Part shown: in pieces, positions 9,067-18,047 of the stretch
How the letters are laid out: every line of letters begins with the position of its first letter
Position numbering within the stretch: position 1 is the first letter of the stretch
Assembly: GCF_011516645.4 (NCBI RefSeq)
Contig: NZ_CP088285.1
Location: forward strand, 6,218,501 to 6,282,500
Origin: Bradyrhizobium septentrionale
GTDB taxonomy: Bacteria; Pseudomonadota; Alphaproteobacteria; Rhizobiales; Xanthobacteraceae
Length of the DNA stretch: 64,000 nucleotides
Reading direction: 5' to 3'
Notes under the pieces: generated by a model
What the model was told of the DNA's origin: nothing
What the model saw: only the letters and a program-made list of their open reading frames with translations
Databases searched by the model: none
Made by a program: the position numbers and the translations under genes

Positions 9067-10547
9067 TGGACCAGACTGTGATCACCACTCCGACGCTCGC
9101 GGTACGCGGCCTGACCAAGCGGTTCGGCGGCCTGACCGCGGTGAAGAATCTAAGCTTCGAGCTGCGCCCCGGCGAGATCCTCGGTCTGATCGGGCCGAAC
9201 GGTTCGGGCAAGTCGACCGCGATGAAGAGCGTGATGGGCATCGAGCGCCCGACCGCGGGCGAGGTGCTGTTCGAGGGCGAGAACGTGGCCGGGCTGCCTG
9301 CGCACAAGATCGCGCGCAAGGGCTTTGGCATGGTGTTCCAGCACTCGCGGCCGCTGAACCGGCAGACCGTGCTGGAAAACATCATGGTCGCGCTACTGCC
9401 CGACAGCCTGTTCATGCTGTTTCCCGACAAGGCGCTGACCGAGCGCGCCAAATGGATCGCCGACCGCGTCGGGCTTGGGGCGGTGATGAACCGCCGTCCG
9501 CCGACATTGCCGTTCGCCGATCTGCGCCGGCTGGAGCTGGCGAAAGCAATCGCGCGCGATCCAAAAGTCGTGCTGGTCGACGAGCCCTTCGCCGGCCTCA
9601 CCAGCACCGAGGTCGGGACGTTCTCGCAATTGATCCGCAGCTTCCGCGACGAGGGTCGCGCGGTGATGCTGGTCGATCACAACGTCAAGAGCGTTGCAGC
9701 CCTGGTCGACCGCGTGCTTGCGATGTATCTCGGCGAAGAGATCACGACCGGCCGCGCCGACGAGGTGATGAAGAACGAGACCGTGCGGCGGGTCTATCTC
9801 GGCGGCGCGATCGAAACCCATGCGCGGCCCGAGACCTCGTTCAAGGACAAGGTGCCGCTGCTGCAGGTCGAGAATGTCAGCGTGCATTACGGCAAGGCGC
9901 AGGCGCTGGAGAACGTCTCGATTCACGTCCATGAGGGCGAGTTCGTCTCCATCGTCGGGCTGAACGGCGCCGGCAAGACCACGCTGTTCAACACCATCTC
10001 GGGCTTCCTGCCCTATACCGGCGAGATCCTGCGCGGCGGCGAGAAGTTGCGCGGCACGGGGCCGGCGAAGATTGCCCGCTCGGGCCTCGTACAGTGCCCG
10101 GAATCGCGCGAACTGTTCGGCGAGATGACGGTGCGGGAAAATCTCGATCTCGGCGGCCAGCATCTCGACGACGCGGCGCGGGCCAAGCAGCTCGCCTGGC
10201 TGTTCGAGCTGTTCCCGATCCTGAAAGAGCGTCAGGGCCAGATGGCGCAGACATTGTCCGGCGGCGAGCAGCAGATGCTGGCGATCGGTCGCGCGCTGAT
10301 GATGCAGCCGCAGATCCTGATCCTGGACGAGCCGACGCTTGGACTTGCGCCGGTCATCCTCGAACTGCTGTCGAAGGCGCTGGAGAAGCTGCGCCAAACC
10401 ACCAGGATCACGGTGCTGCTCGGCGAGCAGAACGTGACGTTTGCGCTTCCGCATGCCGACCGCGTCTATGTGCTGGAGCACGCGCGGATCGTGTGGGAGG
10501 GCGACCCGGGCCGGTTCGCCGCGGAGGCCGGCAAAGACTTTCTCTGA
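9066..10547 (+). CDS. Fused LivG-LivF type ABC ATPase (two nucleotide-binding domains in one chain)
   Basis: A 493-residue protein with two ABC domains joined head to tail; in most operons of this family LivG and LivF are separate. Domain 1 (about residues 10-255) has Walker A GPNGSGKST (about 43-51) and Walker B VVLVDEPFAGL. Its signature region reads LPFADLRRLELAKAIA, so the usual LSGGQ/GQQR signature is degenerate. Domain 2 (about 265-490) has Walker A GLNGAGKTT, an intact LSGGEQQMLAIGRAL signature and ILILDEPTLGLAP. The frame is continuous with normal codon use throughout, so this is a true fusion and not a missed stop. It powers the LivH-LivM channel from the cytoplasmic side. One site may hydrolyse ATP more weakly, by analogy with asymmetric ABC pairs; that is inference. 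Confidence 0.92.
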   Translation: MDQTVITTPTLAVRGLTKRFGGLTAVKNLSFELRPGEILGLIGPNGSGKSTAMKSVMGIERPTAGEVLFEGENVAGLPAHKIARKGFGMVFQHSRPLNRQTVLENIMVALLPDSLFMLFPDKALTERAKWIADRVGLGAVMNRRPPTLPFADLRRLELAKAIARDPKVVLVDEPFAGLTSTEVGTFSQLIRSFRDEGRAVMLVDHNVKSVAALVDRVLAMYLGEEITTGRADEVMKNETVRRVYLGGAIETHARPETSFKDKVPLLQVENVSVHYGKAQALENVSIHVHEGEFVSIVGLNGAGKTTLFNTISGFLPYTGEILRGGEKLRGTGPAKIARSGLVQCPESRELFGEMTVRENLDLGGQHLDDAARAKQLAWLFELFPILKERQGQMAQTLSGGEQQMLAIGRALMMQPQILILDEPTLGLAPVILELLSKALEKLRQTTRITVLLGEQNVTFALPHADRVYVLEHARIVWEGDPGRFAAEAGKDFL

Positions 10548-10588
10548 CGTTCGAAAATTTCAAACAAGAAAGCAAAGCAAGGGAGATC

Positions 10589-11833
10589 ATGATGACACGA
10601 TATTCAACCGCCACCCGCGTGAGTTTTTTGGCCTCCGCACTCGCGCTCTGCCTCGCGGCGCCGGCCTATGCGCAGTCCAACGATCCGATCAAGATCGGTG
10701 TCATCGCCGAGGTGCAGTCGATAGCGGGTGCGGCGACCCCGGGCGGCGCGCAGATCGCGGCCGACGAGATCAACGCCAAGGGCGGCGTGATGGGCCGCAA
10801 GATCGAGATCGTCACCTACGACAACAAGAGCTCGTCGGCGGACTCGGTGCGCGCCTTCCAGCGCGCGGTGAGCGAGGACAAGGTCTCGGCCGTGATCGCA
10901 AGCTACATCAGCGAGGTCGTGCTGGCGCTGGAGCCGTGGGCCTCGCGGCTGAAGATGCCGCTGATCACGCCGGGCGCCGCCTCGAACGAGATCACCAAGG
11001 CGGTTCATAACGACTACGAGAAGAACAAGTACACGTTCCACGGCTATCTGACCTCGGCAGCCCAAGCGCAGCTGGTTTGCGACGCCGCCAAGGAGCTGCT
11101 GGTCGACCAGCTCAAGATGAAGACCGTTGCGATCATGAGCGAGGACGCGGCCTGGACCAAGCCGCTCGACGTCGGCTACGAGGCCTGCCTGCCGAAGGCC
11201 GGGTTGAAGGTGGTCGAGCACATCCGCTTCTCGCCCGATACCACCGACTTCACGCCGATCTTCAACAAGATGGAGAGCGCAAAGCCCGACGTCATCGTCA
11301 CCGGCATCTCCCATGTCGGCGTGCAGCCGACTGTGCAGTGGAAGAACCAGCAGGTGCCGATCCCGATGTTCGGCATCAGCGCGCAGGCGCTGAGCCCGTC
11401 GTTCTGGGGCGACACCAACGGCGCGGCGGAAGGCGTGCCCTCGCTCGCGGTGGCGACGCCCGACGTCGCGGTGACGCCGAAGACAAAGCCGTTCGCGGCC
11501 GCCTTCAAGGCCAAGTTCGGCACGCCGCCGGCGTATACCGGCTACACCGCCTATGACGAGGTCTACATCATCGCGGAGGCGATCCAACGCGCCGGCTCGA
11601 CCGATCCGGACAAGATGGTCACCGAGCTCGAGAAGACGGACTTCGACGGCACCATCGGCAAGATCCAGTTCTACGGCAAGAACGACGAGTTCACCCACGG
11701 CATCAAGTCGGGCCCGGGCGCCGTCACCGGCCTCGTGTTCCAGTGGCAAGGCGGCAAGCAGATCACGGTCTGGCCGAAAGCGATCGCCGAGGGCAAGCTG
11801 AAGTTTCCGAACTTTGTGAAGCTGTCGCAGTAA
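10589..11833 (+). CDS. ABC transporter periplasmic substrate-binding protein, branched-chain amino acid type (copy 2)
   Basis: A 414-residue paralogue of the first gene of the operon. ATG at 10589 after GGGAGA; a second ATG follows immediately. Residues 1-28 form a signal peptide ending APAYA, and the mature part continues DPIKIGVIAEVQSIAGAATP. Long identical blocks with copy 1 include SEDAAWTKPLDVGYE and HVGVQPTVQWKNQQVPIPMF; divergence is concentrated in the C-terminal half. The two copies may present different ligands to one transporter. A hairpin follows the stop codon. Confidence 0.92.
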   Translation: MMTRYSTATRVSFLASALALCLAAPAYAQSNDPIKIGVIAEVQSIAGAATPGGAQIAADEINAKGGVMGRKIEIVTYDNKSSSADSVRAFQRAVSEDKVSAVIASYISEVVLALEPWASRLKMPLITPGAASNEITKAVHNDYEKNKYTFHGYLTSAAQAQLVCDAAKELLVDQLKMKTVAIMSEDAAWTKPLDVGYEACLPKAGLKVVEHIRFSPDTTDFTPIFNKMESAKPDVIVTGISHVGVQPTVQWKNQQVPIPMFGISAQALSPSFWGDTNGAAEGVPSLAVATPDVAVTPKTKPFAAAFKAKFGTPPAYTGYTAYDEVYIIAEAIQRAGSTDPDKMVTELEKTDFDGTIGKIQFYGKNDEFTHGIKSGPGAVTGLVFQWQGGKQITVWPKAIAEGKLKFPNFVKLSQ

Positions 11834-11858
11834 TCGCGCGAGCATCAAGACAAAAGAG

Positions 11859-11887
11859 GGGCGGTCACACGGTGGCCGCCCTTCTTA
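11859..11887. terminator. Hairpin between convergent genes, probable bidirectional terminator
   Basis: GGGCGGTCA (11859-11867), loop CACGG, then TGGCCGCCC (11873-11881), with one G-T pair. It is followed by TTCTTA on the plus strand and by CTCTTTTG on the minus strand. It lies between the ABC operon and the convergent flavoprotein gene. Confidence 0.65.
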
Positions 11888-13099
11888 CTTGCGCGTCGGC
11901 GGCGCCGCCTGGATCGTCGGCGCCGCTGCCGCGAGCAACGCGGCGCGGTCGCCGTTGCGCGGCGGATAGATGCGTTGCTGGTTGATGGTCTGCTTGGTGA
12001 GTTTTGCGGCGGCGCCCGTCGTGTGCACCTCGCGGTCCCAGCCGGTGGTGTAGAGCGCGCCCCAGGCGCCGAGATCGAGCACCGTCACATACCAGTCGAT
12101 GGTGAGCGGCAGCAGCTTCTCGCCGAACAGATCCGCCATCACATTGTGGCCGGCAAAGCGGCCCATCGGCCGCGCGAACTGGCAGGACATCACGGTCGGA
12201 TGCTCGCCGTCGATCAGGCAGGCGGCGACGTCGCCGGCGGCGAAGACATCAGCCAAGCCCTCGGCGCGCATGTAATGGTCCACCGTCAGTCGCCCGAGCG
12301 CGTCGCGCTTGACCGGCAGCGTTGCGGCGAGCGCACTCGCGCGCATGCCGCCGCACCACACCACGGTCTCCGTCGGAACGATTTCGCCCGAGCTTAGCGT
12401 GATGCTGGCGGCGTCGACGGCGCTGACCCTGACATTCAGCCGCGTCTCGACGCCGAGCGCGGACAGCGCCTCGTTGATGACGGGACGGCCATGCGCGCCG
12501 AAGGTCGCGCCGACCACGGGATTGGGATCGACGAGAATAATGCGGCGGTCGCCGGTGATGCCGGCGTGAGCAAGCTTGGCCGGCATCTCGGCCGCGACCT
12601 CGATCCCGGTGAAGCCGGCGCCGACGACCACGACCGTCGCGCCGGCCTGCGACGGCGGCTGCTTGCCGAGCGCGGCCAGATGCGCGTCGAGCTTGGTGGC
12701 GGCTTCATACGTGTCGACATCGAAGCCGTGCGCGGCAAGGCCGGGAATTGCAGGGCGGACGAGTTCGCTGCCGGTGGTCAGAACCAGCCGGTCATAGGTC
12801 ACGCGCTCGGTGCCCGCGGCCGTCTTGACCGTGACCTCGCGCTTCGCCGGATCGATCGCCGCGACATCGGCCACCCTGTGCCTGACGCCGACCGGATCGA
12901 GCAGGTCCTTGAGCGGCAGCGCGACGTCGGCGAGATCGACCTCGTAATTGCGCACCCGGATGTTGTGGTAGGCGTTGCGATCGACGACGAGGATCTCGCT
13001 GTCCGCCGCCCGCGCGCCGATCTCGTCGCGCTTGCGGGCCGCACCAAGCGCCGCCCACAGCCCGGCAAAGCCGGCTCCCAACACCAGGATGCGCGCCAT
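11885..13099 (-). CDS. NDH-2-like FAD/NAD(P)-dependent oxidoreductase
   Basis: A 404-residue flavoprotein of the pyridine nucleotide-disulphide fold. The FAD-binding Rossmann motif is at residues 7-13 (LGAGFAGLW) and the NAD(P)H motif at about 158-165 (VVGAGFTGIEVAAEMP). A further FAD contact, FAAGDVAAC, is seen about 100 residues before the end. The overall layout resembles type II NADH dehydrogenases that pass electrons to quinone. No clear membrane anchor is visible, so another acceptor is possible. A strong ribosome site GGAGGGAGAG precedes the ATG. It is convergent with the ABC operon and about 90 bases upstream, in the same direction, lies the stop of the TPP enzyme gene. Confidence 0.87.
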   Translation of the reverse strand: MARILVLGAGFAGLWAALGAARKRDEIGARAADSEILVVDRNAYHNIRVRNYEVDLADVALPLKDLLDPVGVRHRVADVAAIDPAKREVTVKTAAGTERVTYDRLVLTTGSELVRPAIPGLAAHGFDVDTYEAATKLDAHLAALGKQPPSQAGATVVVVGAGFTGIEVAAEMPAKLAHAGITGDRRIILVDPNPVVGATFGAHGRPVINEALSALGVETRLNVRVSAVDAASITLSSGEIVPTETVVWCGGMRASALAATLPVKRDALGRLTVDHYMRAEGLADVFAAGDVAACLIDGEHPTVMSCQFARPMGRFAGHNVMADLFGEKLLPLTIDWYVTVLDLGAWGALYTTGWDREVHTTGAAAKLTKQTINQQRIYPPRNGDRAALLAAAAPTIQAAPPTRK

Positions 13100-13191
13100 C
13101 TCTCCCTCCGATCTTCTGTCGGAGGGAGCTTGCCCGCCTAAGCAAGGTCAAATCAAGTGGGCGAAGTGCGGAAGAGGCCGAGTGCGGCGCC

Positions 13192-14826
13192 TCACGTCCC
13201 CGGCCGCGACACCTCGGTCTCCTTGCTGGTGATGAATTCCAGGAGCACCGGCACGCCTTCTTTGGTTTTCTGGATGCCGCGCTTGATCGCGGGGATGATG
13301 TCCTCCGGCCTGGTCACCCGCTCGCCGTAGCCGCCGAAGGCGCGGGCCATCGCGGCGTAATCGCCGGAGATGTCGGTCGAGCGGTATTTCTCGGTCGAGA
13401 TCGGCATCACCTTCAGTTCGATCGCCATCGAGAAATTGTTGAGCAGGATCGACATGATCGGAATCCGCTCGCGCACCGCCGTCTCGAAATCCATCCCCGT
13501 GAAGCCGATCGCGGCGTCGCCCCAGACATTGATGCAGAGCTTGTCCGGTTTTGCCAGTTTGGCGCCCATCGCGAGCCCCAGGCCGTAGCCGAGCTGCGTG
13601 GTCTTGCCCCAGCCGATATAGGACAGCGGCTCGATCGATTTCCAGAACGGCGAGAGCTGGTCGCGCGGGCTGCCGGCGTCGTGGGTGATGATGGTGTTGT
13701 GGATGTCGACGGTGTGCTGCAGGTCCCACAGCACGCGGTAGGGATTGAGCGGCGCGTCGTTGTGCGTCAGCTTCGGCATCCATTTGGCGAGCCACTCCTT
13801 GTGGGACGCGGCGATCTCCTCGGCAACGGCGCTCGCGTTGCGGTCGGAGGTCACGGTCTTGCCGATCTCCTCCAGCAGCGCGTCGAGCACGAGCCCGGCG
13901 TCACCGACCAGACCGATCCTGGCCTCGACATCCTTGTTGATGTGGTTCGGATCGAGCGTCGAATGGATGATGGTCTTGCCCTTCGGCATCGCGATGCCGA
14001 AGGACGTCTCGGTGAAGGAGCAGCCGATGCCGAAGATCAAATCGGCCTCGGCGAGGAATTTCGGCACCGCGCGCGGCACCGCCAGGCCGCCGGAGCCGAG
14101 CGACAGCGGATGCGTCTCCGGGAACGACGACTTGCCGCCGAGGCTCGTGGTGACGGGGATCGCGAGCCGCTCCGCGAGCCGCTTCAGCTGCGGCCAGGCC
14201 TTTGCGTAGTGCACGCCCTGGCCGGCATAGATCACCGGACGCTTGGCGTTGACGAGCAGGGCGGCGGCTTCCTTGATGTGGACAGGGTCGGCGCCGTAGC
14301 GGGTGCGCAGCACCGGCGTGTAGTTCAAGGGCTCCGGCACCTCCTCGTTCCACATGTCGGCGGGGATCTCGACGATCACGGGTCCGCCGCGGCCGTTCTT
14401 CAATTTGGTGAAGGCGCGGCGGAAGATGTTGCAGACCTCCGCGGCGATGTTGATCGGCTCGGACGACTTCGAGAACGCCTTCATCGCCTGGCTGGAATTG
14501 AAGTTCGGGTCGATATTGGCAAGCCTGCGCGCATAACCCATCGGCAGCACCAGCACCGGCACGGATTCGCCATAGCACTGCGCGACACCGCCCATCGCGT
14601 TCTCGGCGCCCGGGCCGTGCTGCATGCAGAAGGCGCCGATCTTCTCACCCGAGGTGACGCGGGAGATCGCGTCCGCCATGTGCATGCCGATGCGCTCCTG
14701 GCGCACCATCACCGGGCGGATGTCGGCACTGGCGGCGTATTCGATCAGGTGGTTGACCGGGTAGCCCGTGAGGATCTCGATGCCCTCGCGCTTCATGATT
14801 TCCGCGATCGCGGTGCCGAGCTTCAT
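13192..14826 (-). CDS. Thiamine pyrophosphate-requiring enzyme, acetolactate synthase-like
   Basis: A 544-residue three-domain TPP enzyme. The N-terminal pyrimidine-binding domain contains RQERIGMHMADAISRVTSG with the expected glutamate. The central domain binds in the acetolactate-synthase manner (IYAGQGVHYAKAWPQ). The C-terminal domain carries the TPP/Mg motif beginning GDAAIGFTGMDFETA and ending about 28 residues later in LLNN (about residues 433-461). I set the start at the ATG at 14826, 9 bases after GAGGGAG; upstream codons are unlike the family. No small regulatory subunit lies nearby and the conserved features fit several decarboxylases and ligases, so the exact substrate is unknown. 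Confidence 0.85.
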   Translation of the reverse strand: MKLGTAIAEIMKREGIEILTGYPVNHLIEYAASADIRPVMVRQERIGMHMADAISRVTSGEKIGAFCMQHGPGAENAMGGVAQCYGESVPVLVLPMGYARRLANIDPNFNSSQAMKAFSKSSEPINIAAEVCNIFRRAFTKLKNGRGGPVIVEIPADMWNEEVPEPLNYTPVLRTRYGADPVHIKEAAALLVNAKRPVIYAGQGVHYAKAWPQLKRLAERLAIPVTTSLGGKSSFPETHPLSLGSGGLAVPRAVPKFLAEADLIFGIGCSFTETSFGIAMPKGKTIIHSTLDPNHINKDVEARIGLVGDAGLVLDALLEEIGKTVTSDRNASAVAEEIAASHKEWLAKWMPKLTHNDAPLNPYRVLWDLQHTVDIHNTIITHDAGSPRDQLSPFWKSIEPLSYIGWGKTTQLGYGLGLAMGAKLAKPDKLCINVWGDAAIGFTGMDFETAVRERIPIMSILLNNFSMAIELKVMPISTEKYRSTDISGDYAAMARAFGGYGERVTRPEDIIPAIKRGIQKTKEGVPVLLEFITSKETEVSRPGT

Positions 14827-15149
14827 GACGGTCACTCCCTCTGGATGCGGCCAGTTTGGTCCGGCCTCGTTGTCGTCCTGTCCGATAAAGGAACAGGATT
14901 CCGCTGGCCGGTAAAGCGCGGCCGGGGCCGGATCAGGTAGTTCTGATATGCGTTTACGCCCAATCGCGGCTTGGCGCCGTGCCGGCTGGTGGGAAGCTGC
15001 AGGCAGAACTAGCATCCAGATTCTGTGCAACCTTTAAGCGACCGTTCATCCTGTCCCTCAACGGGCCGTCAACCAATGTGACCTAGTTTTGCTGGCATAT
15101 TACTACGGCGCGGGAGAAAAAAGCCGCGAGCGTCGGACAGGAGCTTTTC

Positions 15150-15314
15150 ATGCGCGCGTTGCTTGCAAGATTTCTGCGTGATGAGGTCGGCGCGACGGCG
15201 ATCGAATACGCCATCATTGCCGGCGGCATCAGCATCGTAATCGTCGCCGGCGTCAGGGGCATCGGCACCAGTGTGAGCGGCCAATTCAACGCCGTCAGTT
15301 CGGCCTTCAAGTAA
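15150..15314 (+). CDS. Flp/Fap-type pilin precursor (type IVb), orphan
   Basis: A 54-residue protein: short basic leader MRALLARFLRDEVG, then ATAIEYAIIAGGISIVIVAG, the typical Flp core with the invariant E and Y after the prepilin cleavage site. It would be processed by a TadV/CpaA-type peptidase and built into a Flp pilus. None of the tad/cpa assembly genes is nearby, so it is an isolated pilin gene. AGGAG precedes the ATG by 5 bases. The gap to the following gene (15315-15526) shows nothing recognisable. Confidence 0.88.
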   Translation: MRALLARFLRDEVGATAIEYAIIAGGISIVIVAGVRGIGTSVSGQFNAVSSAFK

Positions 15315-15526
15315 GCGCAGCCGGAAACGCTTCGCATTCTTCCGGATTCAATCGTCCCCGTTCAACGCGCGCAACATCGCGATATGCGCGAACATCAGCC
15401 AGCCCCTCATTGCGCCGCGTTGATCAGATGCTCGGCCGCGATCTGCCAGCGTGCCTCCTGCCGGGCGTCTTCCGATAATCTCATGATGTAGCCGGCGGCC
15501 TGTTGCTATCGCCGGGTGACGCCCGC

Positions 15527-16504
15527 TCAGCCCGCCTTCTTGCGCGCCGCGGTGCCCTGCGCGCGCGCTGGCTTCTCGGCCTTCTTCGGCTCGGGCTTGA
15601 CCGCCTCCTTGGGCTCGCGCTTGCCGCTGCCCGAGATCGGCAACAGCATCTCGCGCTGGCCCTCGATGCGCTTCTTCGGCTTCTTGCCCTTCGCCGCCTT
15701 CGCCTCCGCCTTGGCCGGAGCGGCCTGCTTCTCGTTGGCGAGGCTCTTCTTCAGCGCGTCCATCAGGTTGATGACGTTGCCGCCGGTCTTCGCCGCGGGC
15801 TTGGTGATCTTGATGCCGTTGCGCTTCTGGTTGATCAGATCGATCAGCGCCTGCTCGTAGCGGTCCTCGAAATCCTCCGGATCGAACTCGGCAGACTTCT
15901 GCTCGACGATATGCTTGGCGAGGTCGAGCATGTCCTTGGTGATCTTCACATCCTGGATGTCGTCGAAATACTCCTTCTCGCTGCGCACCTCATAGGGGTA
16001 GCGCAGCAGGGTGCCCATCAGCCCGTTGTCGAGCGGCTCGAGCGCGATGATGTGCTCGCGGTTGGTCAGCACCACGCGGCCGATCGCGACCTTGTTCAAG
16101 CTGCGGATGGTCTCGCGGATCACCGCAAAGGCGTCGTGGCCGACCTTGCCGTCGGGAATGAGGTAATAGGGGCGGATCAGATAGCGGCTGTCGATTTCGG
16201 ACCGCGGCACGAATTCGTCGATCTCGATGGTGCGGGTCGAATCCAGCGCGATGTCGTCGAGCTCTTCCTTGGTGACCTCGATGTAGGTGTCGGTGTCGAC
16301 CTTGTAGCCCTTCATGATGTCGTCGGTGGCCACTTCCTCGCCGGTCTCCGCGTCGACCTTGGCGTATTTGATCCGGTGGCCGGTCTTGCGGTTGATCTGG
16401 TTGAAGGAGACCTTTTCGGTATCCGAGGTCGCCGGGTACAGGGCAACCGGGCAGGTCACGAGCGAAAGGCGCAAAAAGCCCTTCCAGTTGGCGCGGGGGG
16501 CCAT
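15527..16504 (-). CDS. ku: Non-homologous end-joining protein Ku
   Basis: A 325-residue bacterial Ku. Start ATG at 16504 gives MAPRANWKGFLRLSLVTCPV, the standard beginning; the frame is open 24 codons further up but those residues are not family-like. Typical Ku features follow: FNQINRKTGHRIKYAKVDAETGEEV, YYLIPDGK, LNKVAIGRVVL. After about residue 255 comes a long Lys/Ala/Pro-rich tail ending in RKKAG, as in many rhizobial Ku proteins, which may bind DNA. Ku rings bind DNA ends and recruit ligase LigD. No ligD is adjacent, so its partner is encoded elsewhere. Confidence 0.95.
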   Translation of the reverse strand: MAPRANWKGFLRLSLVTCPVALYPATSDTEKVSFNQINRKTGHRIKYAKVDAETGEEVATDDIMKGYKVDTDTYIEVTKEELDDIALDSTRTIEIDEFVPRSEIDSRYLIRPYYLIPDGKVGHDAFAVIRETIRSLNKVAIGRVVLTNREHIIALEPLDNGLMGTLLRYPYEVRSEKEYFDDIQDVKITKDMLDLAKHIVEQKSAEFDPEDFEDRYEQALIDLINQKRNGIKITKPAAKTGGNVINLMDALKKSLANEKQAAPAKAEAKAAKGKKPKKRIEGQREMLLPISGSGKREPKEAVKPEPKKAEKPARAQGTAARKKAG

Positions 16505-16761
16505 AGGCAAAACTCCGATAACGCAACCGACGGAACGGTCAAGGATAACACCGGGAACCCCAGTTTGAAACAACACGGTCCGGTGAATCTCGCAACGGCG
16601 TTAACCGTGGCTTCGACCTGCGCCGGTTTGACGCGGTGCGCGGCGCGAGTGCCGGGCTAACGCCGTCAAACGGCCCGGAACATCGCTCCCGATCAGGCGT
16701 TGGCTTTTCGAAGGGGAGCAGCAACCGCCGGAATTACAGGCACTTAAGCAAAGAGGTCGCC

Positions 16762-16914
16762 ATGGCAACGGAACGACACGGTCAGATCGTCGAAACCCCG
16801 ACCGAGGCGCGCCAGGCTGAGCCCGGACCTTCGGTTCTCGCGCTGCTCACGGCCTCGACAGGGCTCGCGGTCCTGATCCTCGGCATCGTCTGGTTCGTCT
16901 TCTTCCGCGTCTGA
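16762..16914 (+). CDS. Small membrane protein of unknown function
   Basis: A 50-residue protein with a polar N-terminal half (MATERHGQIVETPTEARQAE) and one C-terminal membrane helix (VLALLTASTGLAVLILGIVW). AAGAGG precedes the ATG by 5 bases, and the gene is divergent from Ku. Not recognised; the combination of good ribosome site and clean topology supports a real gene. Confidence 0.6.
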   Translation: MATERHGQIVETPTEARQAEPGPSVLALLTASTGLAVLILGIVWFVFFRV

Positions 16915-17267
16915 AGCCCTTATCGTTAACTGCGCAGGTGAGGCTCATTGTTAACTGACGTGCGGCGGAACGTTCTACCCGCAACACGCGCACCTGGTCC
17001 TCTGCAAGTCGTCTGAGCGGGAAAGATCGCTGCGCAGAGGCGTGCGGTCGATCACGGCCGCTGCAGTCCAACCGCGGATCATGTCGAGTAGAATTTTCTT
17101 GAGCCAAGCACATTTTTTTTCTTGAGCGACGGCTCGCGGCTCGCGGTCTCACAAAATTCAATGACGATCAGTGATGCGCAGGGCGCGAATAGCTGCCTCG
17201 CGCCGCGTCACGAGATCATCGAAATTGACTGCTAGCTGATTTGAATCGGATCTGCCTCGAGCTTGAG
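16915..17267. other. Non-coding stretch
   Basis: No supported gene. It has two direct copies of GTTAACTG (16925-16932 and 16950-16957, 25 bases apart) and a T-rich run near 17110. These could belong to the promoter of the small gene that follows. Confidence 0.4.
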
Positions 17268-17426
17268 ATGTTCTATCAACAAGAAGAAAAAACCTCGCTG
17301 CTGGCGCGCTTCAAGGAGAAAAGCGTTTCGGGCGCGTTCGTCGGATTGACGGTCCTGGCGATGGCGGGGTGGATCTATCTTCTCAGCTCGATGTTCCTGA
17401 AATTCATGCTCTGGTGGTTTTCCTGA
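17268..17426 (+). CDS. Small membrane protein of unknown function
   Basis: A 52-residue protein with a charged N-terminus (MFYQQEEKTSLLARFKEKS) and a hydrophobic helix continuing to the end (FVGLTVLAMAGWIYLLSSMF). The frame is open upstream to a TTG at 17241, but the ATG at 17268 gives the more natural start. Not recognised. Confidence 0.5.
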   Translation: MFYQQEEKTSLLARFKEKSVSGAFVGLTVLAMAGWIYLLSSMFLKFMLWWFS

Positions 17427-17601
17427 GACGTCGCTGCCGAGAACGCTTCTCTCTCGACAACACTTGTCTCTCGCCAACACTTGTCGCGCGAGAACACCTG
17501 GCGTCGGCGCCTGATTATTGTCGCGCCGTTCCGTTGCACAAAAATTTCGGCCGCTGAACAATCTTTCGGCGCGCCCAATCATGATGTCGTCACAACTCGG
17601 A

Positions 17602-17614
17602 ATGTTAATAACAT
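17602..17614. promoter_or_regulatory. TAACAT-type palindrome, candidate operator
   Basis: ATGTTAATAACAT is a perfect 13-base palindrome, 15 bases upstream of the ATG at 17629. It matches the motif that recurs in the EPS and secretion gene intergenic regions of this window. Confidence 0.4.
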
Positions 17615-17628
17615 CGGGGCGAACGTGG

Positions 17629-17835
17629 ATGACTGTGATGCTTTCTTCTGTTGTTATTCTCGCGGCGGTGTTCGTCGCAGGCTTTTTCGCCGGTTTCGCC
17701 GCGCGTTCGTGGCGATCGCACAAGCGCCGCGCGCGGTACCGGATCTATGCGCCGTATGTGGCGCCGTCAGCCGCTAGATCGTCGAGACCGAAGCAGCCGG
17801 TCACCGCGTTCGGCCACATGCGTCGCGCGTTCTAA
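17629..17835 (+). CDS. Small single-span membrane protein of unknown function
   Basis: A 68-residue protein: MTVMLSSVVILAAVFVAGFF is a signal-anchor helix, followed by a very basic segment RSWRSHKRRARYRIYAPYV. The ATG at 17629 has a GGGG stretch about 9 bases upstream; an earlier in-frame ATG at 17581 would add 16 residues. A perfect palindrome ATGTTAATAACAT (17602-17614) sits just before the start, as expected for an operator if 17629 is right. A palindromic repeat begins right at the stop codon. Confidence 0.5.
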   Translation: MTVMLSSVVILAAVFVAGFFAGFAARSWRSHKRRARYRIYAPYVAPSAARSSRPKQPVTAFGHMRRAF

Positions 17836-17884
17836 AGCATGATCCGGAAAGGTGCGGAGCGGTTTTCCGAAGGGATCGTGCTTA
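17835..17884. repeat. Palindromic intergenic repeat
   Basis: Left arm AAGCATGATCCGGAAA (17835-17850) pairs with TTTCCGAAGGGATCGTGCTT (17865-17884) with a small bulge and one mismatch. The motif is of the sort found many times between genes in Bradyrhizobium-like genomes. It begins at the stop codon of the preceding small gene and may end its transcript. Confidence 0.6.
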
Positions 17885-18047
17885 AAAACGGGCTAGTTCG
17901 ATCGAGGTAGCGCGACGTTGTGGTGAGTTGGGGTTGGCGGGCGACATGCAATCGGTCATCCTGTCTTCGTTGCGGCAGCCGGGCTCGGTTCGCGTGCCGG
18001 CCTCTTGTCGCCGTTGGCCCTGCGCATCGTGAGGGAACTTGCACAGC

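Noticed and set aside
13192..15030. Longer version of the TPP enzyme starting at 15030
   Set aside because: The added residues are not family-like, while GAGGGAG lies just before the ATG at 14826.
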